Source: Escarpia spicata
Lineage: Eukaryota; Annelida; Polychaeta; Sabellida; Siboglinidae
Assembly: GCA_963995525.1 (NCBI GenBank)
Contig: OZ023206.1
Span: forward strand, 63,026,366-63,090,365
Reading direction: 5' to 3'
DNA: 64,000 nt
Shown: piece by piece, positions 31,607 to 45,237 of the stretch
Numbering within the stretch: position 1 is the stretch's first letter
Layout of the letters: each line of letters opens with the position of its first letter
Program-made: the position numbers and the translations under genes
The notes under the pieces: generated by a model
Told to the model about the DNA's origin: nothing
The model's database searches: none
Seen by the model: the letters and a program-made list of their open reading frames with translations, nothing else

Positions 31607-33884
31607 CTGCATGGAAAGAAGATGGTTTCAGTCATACCCTACATGTGTGTCAATACTTAATACTTTAGATCCTACGTCATTGTAATGACTCCTAGTCCCC
31701 GCAGTGGCCACATTAAATCACCAAGATATGGTGTGCCTAGTTTTTGACATGTGACTTTTTTGTACTTTGTTTCGTAACACAGGAAGTTGTGCTTTTTTCA
31801 AGATATTGAATTTCATATAAGATGGTTCAAAATTTACTACCGGTAATCAACTATAAATTACACATGTGAAATGCGATATGTTGTGGCTAGGAATTGTTAT
31901 TGTATGTAAATCTACAAACTCGTTGTCAGTTGATATTCTCAAGCAAAGCTCATTAAAAACCTTCCAATACAAAACCACACAAATACCCCGAGCGCATATA
32001 TTAGCACAAAAGGATCTAATGACACACACAAATACCCCGAGCGCATGGCATAGCACAAAAGGATCTAATGACACACACAAATTATTGCATAGTTACCCAG
32101 AAAATAATGCTGCTTCTATGGTTTCTATGAAAAGTGATCATTCATCAACAGAGGTACCAGGTATGTTATATCACAAACTGACTAACTACTCCATTTGTCA
32201 ATGTAATTGTGAAATTAAGATTGGCTAAGACTGTTTCACTGCACACATCATTTGCTTTTTGCAAAGCATAACCAGAAACACCTACCAGAATTTGTTTTTC
32301 TTTCATGGGCAAAATAAATTGCAGGATAAAGTTACGGACTTATTAAACCTAATTTGGCAGTTTACCCTTTTATGTTTCGTAGTATTAAGAATAATTTACA
32401 AATAAATACTACAAAATTGTAGGAATACACTGTATGCTGTTTTTATGTGGATTTGCTTCAAATGGAAAAATCGTGATAAATTACATTTTCTGATCTTTTC
32501 CACACAATGATAACATTTATTGGCAAACTATGGTGTTGAAAGAGCAAGGCACATGGTGCAATGCAGGTTTCTGAAAACAGTTAGAGGATTTTGATTGATG
32601 TTGGCCTACCTATGATTTGTAGCATAATAAAAGGTGACACATGATCAAAATAGGAACGTTATGTATTTAGGGCTTTATAAATGCAGAATTTCATGTCAAA
32701 CTATGGATTTCAACATATAAAATGTGGCATTTCTGTTAGCCCATAAGTTTAATTTTGATCTATGAAAATAATGATACTGACTTAAAGGGATTTATACAGA
32801 ATTTCAGGTAAGATGCCTGATAGCTGATAAGTTTAACTTTTCTAATATTAGCCATAATGTGGCTACAGAACTCTCTATAAGTGCAGTTGCTCATACAGCA
32901 TTAGTGTATTTCATGGTCTTCCACCAAACCATGCTGGTGAGACGACCAGTCAATAAGCTGACTTGTTCTTAAAAAATAACAGTAAATTTGATGTTCGTGT
33001 CATTACCAATTGTTTGTTTGGGAATATCGCAAAACGTCAATATACACATTGCATAACATAAATTCTAGGAAGTTAATTTAAACATCTAAGGTCAGTTAGT
33101 TTGTCTGAGAAATAAGGCAGCACATTCATCTAGATTACCTTTGAGTGAATGTTTATGACAGTTAGACAGAGTTGGGCCATCAGTGAAGACTGGGCCACAC
33201 ACAGATATCTTGGGTGTCTGTCTGACTCACCACTACAGTATGTCATGTGATAAACTCCGCTTCAAAGCAGGACAGAAACGATTAATGATTTCAATCAATA
33301 TAACTATTATTAGGGATAGATCACAATGTTTTCATTGGCTGAAATATTAATGGTTGCACTGCAAATTTGTACTTTGTGACTTAAGAAAATCAACAGGTAT
33401 TTTTTATCAGCTTGTTTGAACTGTTTTCTGCAGAAGATCGATTATGTTAAAGATGCTCCCCAAGTCAAAACGCCATAACAACTGCATGTTGTCTTCATAC
33501 GCGCAACGGATCCAACAGCCATGTGTTGTGGCATCTTTTTCTCCCACAACCTGGTTTTTCTGTTATGACCTCATTATTGTGACATGACCCAATTCGTGTG
33601 ACATGACCTCTTTTTTCTGACTAAGTGATTCTTCTGACCTGACCTTGTTTTTTTTTTGTAACCTCATTCTACTGATATGATATGATTCTTTTGTCCATGT
33701 TATGTACACACATACACACAAATGTATACAAATATATACACACTGAAATATAAACTTCACACTACATACATATTACAAAGTACAAACACAGGTGCAATCA
33801 TAATTATACACAGGCACTGTATTACATACAGGTATACATTAGTTAAATAATAACAAAACTTCAATATTGCAAATGCACACACAC
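31607..33884. other. SLC39A13 intron, proximal part
   Basis: The only structure I see is a two-copy 49-bp tandem duplication at about 31976-32078 (AATACCCCGAGCGCAT plus TAGCACAAAAGGATCTAATG). A loosely repeated TGTGACATGACC phrase occurs at 33540-33660. The rest is AT-rich with no exon. Confidence 0.5.
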
Positions 33885-34206
<322 letters not shown>

Positions 34207-35577
34207 CACAGGCACACACACACATACACCCGTGCAGGAACCACTAAGCCATGGTGGGCAGACAGGGCCACATGGTGTGAGAGACAGGGAGTTGGCTGCC
34301 CTATCACACCTTCTCAGTCAGTGTGTGGCCAGCAGCGAAGTGGGGAGACTACCACACACACAGTCCAGGCACAACACTGGCTTCAGGTGCCCCAAGACCC
34401 ACACCCCAGTGGCCGGAACACATGCAAGCATAGGCATGCACAGGATTACTGAGACTTGACTCCGATTATTTGACACAATCAACTGTTGATCTTAGCCATC
34501 AACGTAAGTATGAAACATTTTTTGAAGTGTATCTCAAAGCATGGTTAATTACAAATGGGAGGGATGCAGGTAATTTCTTTAAATTACATTTTTAGATGGT
34601 ATGGGCCAAACGATCATGTCACAATCATTAATATGAGACTGTTGAAATATTGCATTTGTTTACATGTGATCCATTTCATTATTGGTTGGAATTATCCCTG
34701 TGGCCCTGTGCATTATGTTTGTGATCCAGATAGTTAATACCTCGTATCATCATAACTCAGTATCCACACCATACCAATATAACAAAATGTATCATTACAT
34801 TAAATAAATCTATGCATTTATTAATATAATGACACTAATATAAAGCTGCCATTTAACGGGATATTTGTAGTCCCTGTCTATTGTCATAAAATTAATACTT
34901 AAATTATTTTGCAACATTATGTTTGGTGACCAATAACTATTTGCTTTTATCTTGCATAACTGAGACACAGAAGTTGGTTTATTCAATGCTAACTACCCTT
35001 GTAAGGGCAAACACAGATATAGTGGTAATATTCACTTCTCCCATTTCTACTGGTATTTACTCAAAATTGATATTCAGAAACGCCCTCTTATAATACAAAA
35101 ACCCAGAAATGTTAAACAAGATTCCTGGTTGAAATAAAACAAGTGAACAGAATCTACAATTTCCAGTTCACTTGGGGGGGGTAGATATTTGTTGACAAGC
35201 TTCCAGTATGTCCCAGGTGAGTCCACCCCATCTGTCTTGGCTCACACCACAGTAATTACCCTGGCATTCATCCTAATACCAATATAAAACCTTATCCTGT
35301 ATCAGTGCAATTGCAGTGATAACTCTGCAGTCTGCATCCTTCCATTGCTGTCTAGAGCATGGATGGTGTATGGCTTCCTTTGGGTGGGTCATCTTTGGGT
35401 ATAACCGCAATATACAGTGGTCTACTTAGATAAAGACAACTCATCTTGTCTTGCATTGTTTTTTTGTTGGCCCATCTCAGCAGGCAGACTTTGATTATGC
35501 CAAAGACCCACGGATTACGCACAAGAGTTTTCACTTCCTTTTAAAAACTGCTTTGGTGTGGTACTTTAAGTATGGTC
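34207..35577. other. SLC39A13 intron
   Basis: 34230-34450 is more GC-rich than its surroundings and has a 75-codon plus-strand frame with no domain that I recognise. The rest is AT-rich unique DNA. No exon is supported. Confidence 0.4.
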
Positions 35578-35581
35578 TTAA

Positions 35582-36435
35582 GGCAAGACTGCACCCTGAA
35601 ATTTGAAAAAATTCAATTTTGAGTTTTCCACAAAAACAGCATCTATTGCTTATCTACTTTCAGTATACAGTGCAATGTTTAGCAAAAACAAACAAATAAA
35701 TTGACAATTCACCTGTTTCAATACATGTGTATATACTTTTGTTTTCGTTTTTCACCTAATTAATTATGCGTGAGACAAGTTTGATGTATAACGTCACTTC
35801 TAATTACCGTAGATCAAAACTTTTTGTACCAACTTGACCGGTTGTATACGCCTGGCAATGTTGTGATCAAATGCCAAATTCGATAAAACAGGCCATTTCA
35901 TTGGTTGTCTGCAAACAGCAATGTATGGCCAGTGCTCTGTTTCTCCTTGTTTCATTAATATAATATGCTAATACCACATTCTGAAACTTTAAATGTGTTT
36001 TTCTCAGTTTTGATTTTTTCCCATTTAGCCATTACGTTTGGCATGATATCTCAATAAATATTACAACTACATGTATGAAATTTGGAAGAAACGTTATTTA
36101 TGCTATACTGCCTGAGATGAGGCAGAAGAACAAAATTATGTTGAAAATTGTGAATTCTGTTAATAACAGACATGGGCGAGGATATTTTTCCCATCGCTGG
36201 CAGCTTCATTTTATGTTAATGTTGGAAAAAATGACAGCAACTTTAAAATTGTGGCTCATTCTTTTAAATAACTTATAATTTACATCCATGCAAAATATCA
36301 TTAATATGTGACTGCTACTTTTTATTACAGAGTGACATTTGTACACGTATATTTGAATATCCGCATATCTACGTTTGAATATGCAAATGAGGCATATGCA
36401 AATTGAGTTTGCAATTTCAGGGGTACGGTCTTACC
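35582..36435. mobile_element. Non-autonomous DNA transposon flanked by TTAA (854 bp)
   Basis: Terminal inverted repeats GGCAAGACTGCACCCTGAAA at the left and GGTAAGACCGTACCCCTGAA (complement) at the right are directly flanked by TTAA on both sides (35578-35581 and 36436-36439). TTAA target duplication is typical of piggyBac and Kolobok; the GG-initial ends favour Kolobok-like, which is inference. The interior is AT-rich, with only a 67-codon frame and no transposase motif. Confidence 0.75.
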
Positions 36436-36439
36436 TTAA

Positions 36440-38931
<2,492 letters not shown>

Positions 38932-39063
38932 TTTAAATAAGTGATATCTGTCTGAATTTGTTACTGCATTTTTCAAAAAAATTTGTGGAAGCGAAAACAC
39001 AGTATAAAAATACACTTAATACAACACTGCAGTAACAAATTCAGACAGCTATCACTTATTTAA
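38932..39063. mobile_element. Short inverted-repeat hairpin element (132 bp)
   Basis: Arms of about 36 bp, starting TTTAAATAAGTGATATCTGT, pair with one or two mismatches around a ~60-bp AT-rich loop. It is probably a small foldback or MITE; no family was assigned. Confidence 0.7.
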
Positions 39064-39758
39064 GTTAAGAGGTCATAATATGAGGCATGCACATCAACAT
39101 CTTTAATTGTAATTTTCACAAATTACTTAAGAAACCCACAAATACCGGTAGTATAATAATAAAAGTACTTATATAACGCCTGATCAATTGAAATAACTAA
39201 TAATTATTAACCTTACCAATACCACCTCACAATCATATATGCCTGACGTGACGGCCTCTTAAAATCAAAACCGGGTATATTTTTAACATTATTTTCACTT
39301 TTACAAACAAAGAGGAACATACTTTTAAAAATCACTGTAAATTGGCCTAATACAGGAGTGACTGTTTGTATTTGGGCACCTAAAAATATTTAAACTACAG
39401 TGTACCTGCTGCCAGATGACAAACAGTACAAAATAAATAATTTTTTGGTGTCCAAAAATAGTTTCCAAATTTCATTACATGGTCATTTCAAACTGAGAAT
39501 TATTTTTGGGTGTCCAAAATATATATTCTCCAGATACATATGCTTACGGACTGTATATAGATATTCAGACATAAAAATAAAATATCTGCCTGAAAACATT
39601 CGTTAGAGAAAAATAATATTTGTCGATTTCTAGACAACGTGTCAAAATAGATGGTCATTATAATAATAATAAGGTAACTTCTTTTGCGCCTAAATCCTCG
39701 GAAACAAAGGTCAGAGGTAGTCACATTTGTCTTGACAGTTGTGAGACTGAGGCTGTAC
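39064..39758. other. SLC39A13 intron
   Basis: AT-rich, with a repeated GGTGTCCAAAAATA/GGGTGTCCAAAATA phrase at about 39450 and 39510. No exon was seen. Confidence 0.5.
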
Positions 39759-39874
39759 CTGTATCGTGTCTTCAGTCTCCGTATCTCTGTCTGGGAAGAT
39801 CTTCTCTATGAGCATGAAGGAGATGACACCAGACAGCACCCACAGACCTACTGTCGTCTGTGTGCGGTGGTCAC
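39759..39874 (-). CDS. SLC39A13: SLC39A13 (ZIP13) exon, transmembrane helix III
   Basis: This 116-nt exon enters in phase 1 (GT completes a glycine codon) and leaves in phase 0; acceptor GTTGCAG, donor CAG/GTACAG. It reads DHRTQTTVGLWVLSGVISFM, then LIEKIFPDRDTETEDTIQ. The GLWVxxGxxxFxxxEKxFPD pattern is that of ZIP13 helix III (GLWVIAGILTFLALEKMF in vertebrates). The acidic tail begins the variable loop continued in the 88-codon exon. Confidence 0.92.
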
Positions 39875-40136
39875 CTGCAACACACAACACTACAGTAAAT
39901 GTCATCGACTCACCTGGTAAACCGCTGTACAGCTGACGTCCTGCAAGACCAGGTGTAGAACTGGCGCACATTTACAATAGGTTGTATCATTGAATTTGGT
40001 CACAAAATGTTCATTATTTACATGTTTTATGTATTGCGTTTAATAAAACAATATAATTCACGTGAAAAGTGCTCTCAGAATTTGGTTGCTCAGTGGCAAT
40101 CACACTGAACAGTTCCTGTTGTACATGTACAGGCCT

Positions 40137-40281
40137 CACTGGCGTATTTAGGGGGGCGAGTGCTCCCCCAATGGTGGCAGCTGCCCCCACCCCCAACAGT
40201 CGCATGGCAGCTGTCAGCTCTTGTGCGCAGTACTCGCCCGTTTTTGCCCCCCCCCAATGAAAAATCCTGGATATACCACTG
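40137..40281. mobile_element. hAT-type MITE with 8-bp target duplication
   Basis: This 145-bp element has inverted ends CACTGGCGTATTTAGG and, on the opposite strand, CAGTGGTATATCCAGG. An exact 8-bp duplication ACAGGCCT flanks it (40129-40136 and 40282-40289). Eight-base duplications and CAGTGGCGTA-like ends are typical of hAT elements. The interior is C-rich with runs of seven to nine C. It is non-coding. Confidence 0.9.
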
Positions 40282-40289
40282 ACAGGCCT

Positions 40290-40902
40290 ATAGCCACAAT
40301 GACACGAAACGTACAAAATACCATTATAGAATATAATTTTATAACACTCATTGCCCAGGTAACAGTCAAATCAGAAGTCCAGTGTAATAAAAAACATGGT
40401 AAAAACAGTTCTATCAAACTGCACAATATTGGACCAACAGAAGGAAACTTATATCTGGATGACCAAAAAGATTTTATTTAAAACTAAGCATAAAAGAAAC
40501 TTGATACAGACCATTTTGCCAGATTTTACAAGATAGTGTCAAATATTGAAAATATGGATTTTTATGCATGCACAAATGCTTAATTATCCAGGCATCATGC
40601 ACTGGCAAGGCTCCAAGTTGCAACTACTTAGTGGCATTTGCCAGTATAATATTAGGCGTGCAACTAGATAAATTGCTTTAGTGGCAATGTGCAACTTAGA
40701 CTGGTGTCCATTAATTACTGCCCTGACAGGCCACTGACCAACAGTGTTGATATATTAAAAGGTATTAGCCATCAGACAAATTGTGAATGATGACATTTTA
40801 ACCCCTTTCTCTGCCCCTGCTTACCCCCTATAGTAGCAAATATTGATCAATTGTAGCAAGTGACTGATTACTTTTTTGCTATGAGTTCATAGTCCTATGC
40901 AG
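40290..40902. other. SLC39A13 intron
   Basis: Unique sequence. TTGCAACTACTTAGTGGCA-like phrases occur twice at about 40615-40700. No exon was seen. Confidence 0.45.
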
Positions 40903-41158
40903 GCACCCTTATACTGTCCACCCTTGTTCTGTCCACCCTTGTACTGTCCACCCTTGTTCTGTCCACCCTTGTTCTGTCCACCCTTGTACTGTCCACCCTT
41001 GTTTTCTGTCCACCCTTGTACTGTCCACCCTTGTACTGTCTACCCTTGCACTGTCCACCCTTGTACTGTCCACCCTTGTACTGCCCACCCTTGTACTGTC
41101 CACCCTTGTTTTCTGTCCACCCTTGTACTGTCCACCCTTGTACTATCCATCCTTGTAT
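40903..41158. repeat. 15-bp minisatellite
   Basis: About 17 copies of CCACCCTTGTACTGT, with T/A and GTTTTC variants. The unit length is a multiple of three, so frames stay open on both strands as artefacts. Confidence 0.96.
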
Positions 41159-41817
41159 CACCTGGTGATTTGGGCAACCAGCAGAAAGGGGAAACTCCTA
41201 ACCAACTAGCTGTTTTTTGTTTGTTTGCAGTTTAAACTGAAATAGTGTGTGCCTAAGCAAAATTCAATCTAATGCCTGTCAGAATATATAGGGGATAATG
41301 TTCCTTGTGTTAAGACTGTATGGATATACATGTAATGTAAAAGCATTCAATCGCTTAATAATTGTTATGGTTGTAGTTATAAATATCAAAACAATTACAG
41401 GGTAGCATGCATGACTAGGTCCAATTACATAACTGTACATGGAATTTGTTACAAACAACATTTTCTGTATAGTAGCAAAGATGATAATTCAGAACGCTGT
41501 CCATAGTGTTGATAATTTGGGATAAAATTGTGTTCAATAAAATGCCATGATTTGTAGTTTTACATTTTAAATAGGCTAGTCAATGCATATGTGCTCCTAA
41601 AAATATATTTTGCTCCAAAATATTTCCTAGCTCAGAATGTTAACTGCGAGGCCTGTGCAGTGAACTATAAAATATAATATCTCTGTGACCTGATACTGCG
41701 ATATAAAGATATCCCCAGGCACTTGGAGAACATTCCATATAACCCTGGTGGGAAAAATACCTAAGTGTACTCCATTGCAAATTGGGCATATGATGGGAAA
41801 ATCACCTTAGTGCTCTG
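41159..41817. other. SLC39A13 intron
   Basis: AT-rich unique sequence with no feature recognised. Confidence 0.5.
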
Positions 41818-42990
41818 GGCTACCAACCAGGGAGAGATGAGGGAAGAATCACCATAATGAACTACCAACCAGGGATAGATGAGGAAATAATCACTCTATT
41901 GAACTACCAACCAGGGATAGTTGAGGGAAGAATCACTCTATTGAACTACCAACCAGGGATAGATGATGGAAGAATCACTCTATTGAACTACCAACCAGGG
42001 ATAGATGAGGGAAGAATCACTCTAGTGAACTACCAACCAGGGAGTGATGAGGGAAGAATCACCCTAGTTAACTACCAACCAGGGAGAGATGATTGGAGAA
42101 TCACCCTAGTGAACTACCAACCAGGGATAGATGAGGGAAGAATCACTCTATTGAACTACCAACCAGGGATAGATGAGGGAAGAATCACCCTAGTGAACTA
42201 CCAACCAGGGATAAATGAGGGAAGAATCACTCTAGTGAACTATCAACCAGGGAGTGATGAGTGAAGAATCACCCTAGTTAACTACCAACCAGGGAGAGAT
42301 GATTGGAGAATCACCCTAGTGAACTACCAACCAGGGATAGATGAGGGAAGAATCACTCTAGTGAACTACCAACCAGGGAGTGATAAGGGGAGAATCACCC
42401 TAGTTAACTACCAACCAGGGAGAGATGATTGGAGAATCACCCTAGTGAACTACCAACCAGGGATAGATGAGGGAAGAATCACCCTAGTGAACTACCAAGC
42501 AGGGATAGATGAGGGAAGAATCACTCTACTGAACTACCATCCAGGGAGAGATGAGGGAAGAATCACTCTAGTGAACTACCAACCAGGGAGAGATGAGGGA
42601 AGAATCACCCTAATGAACTACCAACCAGGGATAGATGAGGGAAGAATCACTCTACTGAACTACCATCCAGGGAGAGATGAGGGAAGAATCACTCTAGTGA
42701 ACTACCAACCAGGGATAGATGAGGGAAGAATCACTCTATTACTGAACTACCAACCAGGGAGAGATGAGGGAAGTATCACCCTAGTGAACTACCAACCAGG
42801 AAGAGATGAGGGAAGAATCACCCTACCGAACTACCAGCCAGGGAGAGATGAGGGAAAAATCACCCTACTGAACTACCAACCAGGGAGAGATGAGGGAAAT
42901 ATCACCCTAGTGAACTACCAACCAGGAAGAGATGAGGGAAGAATCACCCTACCGAACTACCAGCCAGGGGGAGATGAGGGAAAAATCTAC
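41818..42990. repeat. 42-bp minisatellite with local higher-order structure
   Basis: About 28 copies of a 42-bp unit (ACTACCAACCAGGGATAGAT, then GAGGGAAGAATCACTCTATTGA). A 2-unit phrase combining GGGAGTGATGAG and GGGAGAGATGATTGGAG recurs near 42040, 42252 and 42378, showing block duplication. As 42 is a multiple of three, the plus strand keeps long frames (135 and 258 codons) repeating a 14-residue string. They are opposite in strand to SLC39A13, lie in its intron and are probably not translated. Confidence 0.95.
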
Positions 42991-42999
42991 TCCCCAGGA

Positions 43000-43280
43000 C
43001 CGCTAAGAGCGCTTTACATTTTACTCCCTGGCAGACCTTTTCAATCAAACACCATCTTGACTTCTCTGGGAAGCATTAAGCCTCACTGCAATTAATGTGC
43101 GAAGACTATTCATACACAAATATCCACCACTGTCTACAGCTAAGTACTCATTCATACAGCTGGGTGAACTGGATCAACTTAGAATGAACGAACTTGCCCA
43201 AAGTTGACTGGCTACACAGGATTCAAACCTGGCTTCTCTGGACTGAGAGATGATGCCCTAAACATTGCGCATCAAGGAAG
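43000..43280. repeat. SINE-like dispersed repeat, copy 1
   Basis: The segment includes GCGCTTTACATTTTACTCCC, ACTCATTCATACAGCTGGGT, ACTTGCCCAAAGTTGACTGG and GGATTCAAACCTGG. This order is what I know from widespread SINE-like repeats of fish and marine invertebrates, with a tRNA-like GGTTCGAA-type box near the end. A related copy is at 44218-44430. The family name cannot be settled here. Confidence 0.55.
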
Positions 43281-44217
43281 AATCACCCTAGTGCACCCAG
43301 GCAGAAGTGTCTGCTGTGTTTGACCATGTGGTCTGGAGATGCTCCTACCAGGAGCTGCAGGCACTGACAGCCGTGATGAATGACTGGCCTGGTCCATTCA
43401 CTTCAAGGCTTAACACTGTGCTCCAACAGTTTCTGTTTCATCATGAATTAGAGGTATCTCATGGACTCATGTGAATCTTTTTAATTTATATTTTCAAAAT
43501 ATATTTAATATATACAACAATAGGTGGGTAATTAATTAATGGAGTTACGTACATAATGATTAATTAACATAAATGGGTACAGTACAATCAGAATTTTCAA
43601 CGACTGATTTAAAGACAATTTTTTTAGTTATTAGATACATGGTATCTAGCTTTAGCCAATCACTGCACTGACAACTTATATTTTCATTAAAATTTATATT
43701 AAATAAATTAACCAATTGTTAAATAGCTGCACTGAGTAAATGGTCTTGTTAACACATTAAGAATGTGTTGTCTGAAAATGCACCATTCCAGCATACCCCT
43801 TCAATCACTGCTCTGTCATTGAACCCCTTCAATCACTGCCCTGTCAACCTCCGCTGAGCCCTGTGAATGCCACCAAACCAAATGTTACTAAGCTCCTGTC
43901 ACCTCTGGCCTTCCTGTCCCAAGCCTATAAACGACTGGGGGAGAGATGAACATACCCAGGGAGAAATACCAAAGGCCACCGTTGGTAGTAGAGAAGATAC
44001 CAGTGAGAAATAGCCATAAATAACACATTGCCCTATCACAAATTCCTGTGTTTACTTTGTGTGTATGTCAGAGTGGTAATTCTGGTTACTTTACTTCCAA
44101 TAGCAGATACTCCAATGTAAGTGAAATGTAATTAATACAAAAGAAGTGCATGATTTATGTAACACATAGCACACTACAAGTCAAGCGTAAATCGCCCTAA
44201 TACACACCCCACATCAG
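43281..44217. other. SLC39A13 intron
   Basis: AT-rich. A repeated CCCTTCAATCACTGCYCTGTCA phrase occurs at 43797-43850. No exon is supported. Confidence 0.45.
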
Positions 44218-44430
44218 AATAATAATAATAATAGTTGTGTTTATTTTTCCAACATAAGAACAATACATCATACCAGTCTTAGGACAGTTCAAAGGGCTAC
44301 AAACGTCACCCCTAGCAGACCTGTTCATCCCATTGCTGATTTGACAAAGCTGAGAAGCATTCAGCCATGCTGTAATTGTTGGGAAAAATTCTCATTAATT
44401 TCATTCACGCACCACTATCTATTGATAGCC
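44218..44430. repeat. SINE-like dispersed repeat, copy 2
   Basis: Starts with AATAATAATAATAGTTGTGT and contains CACCCCTAGCAGACCTGTTC, GAGAAGCATTCAGCC and TTCACGCACCACTATCTA. These correspond in order to blocks of the copy at 43000-43280 (CTCCCTGGCAGACCTTTTCA, GGGAAGCATTAAGCC, ATATCCACCACTGTCTA). Confidence 0.55.
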
Positions 44431-45237
44431 AGGTATTAATTGATAAATCTTAGCAAACTGAGACAAAGCAAATCAGGATCAGGAATAAGGAAACATTAAT
44501 TTTCCCAAATAAGAGAACAAATCCAGAATCTAAGTTGCCATGACACAAAATAATTCTGTAATAAAATGAAAACAATCACTAAATAAAAATCTTTTAAAAA
44601 TATATTTAAAATTACAAAACTAAGAGTAATTGTCAACTCAGTCAAATGGTGCATGGAAATGCCTACCAATATCAACATTTGTCACTGTCATTGGAGCCAC
44701 CCTCCCAACATTATACAAAAACCACTTTCCCTAATAACTGTTAGTCATTCATTACTCCAAATAAATTGCTGTATCCATCAATTCCACTGAAAGTACTAAA
44801 GAGTATTTCTAGGTTCCTCTCGTTGAGAGTATGATGTTCTAACTACTGTTCTACGATGCCCCACCTGATCACACCTTCACAGTCAAGCATCACTGAGAGT
44901 TGGCTACCCATGTAATCATTATCTGTCTATGATCTAGCCAAGCATTCAATAACATGACCCTTACAAGCCAGACATGGAGCTAGTGTAAGTCCAGTGACAT
45001 CAAGTGCCAGGTGTTTGCTTGGAACATGAAACTAAAGTAATCACTCCCAAGTTTACATAGTAGAACAGACCCAACATAACACTGACTGAACATGTGTAAC
45101 TGCTCAGTGAAGTGCAAACTTGTACATAAACCACATGGCATTTTTAGAAAATAAATAGTCATGACAATATTACACTAATGTACAGCTATATGTATGTACG
45201 AGAAATTTCATTTACTACATTTTCATTTAGTTTTATA
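44431..45237. other. SLC39A13 intron
   Basis: AT-rich unique sequence up to the expanded MITE. No exon was seen. Confidence 0.5.

Noticed and set aside
36360..36415. Two octamer-like ATGCAAAT motifs
   Set aside because: They lie within the AT-rich end of a TTAA-flanked transposon. Two short matches there are expected by chance.
42319..43095. 258-codon plus-strand protein of 14-residue repeats
   Set aside because: It follows from a 42-bp minisatellite unit. It lies inside an intron of a well-supported minus-strand gene, and its non-repeat tail matches a SINE-like repeat.
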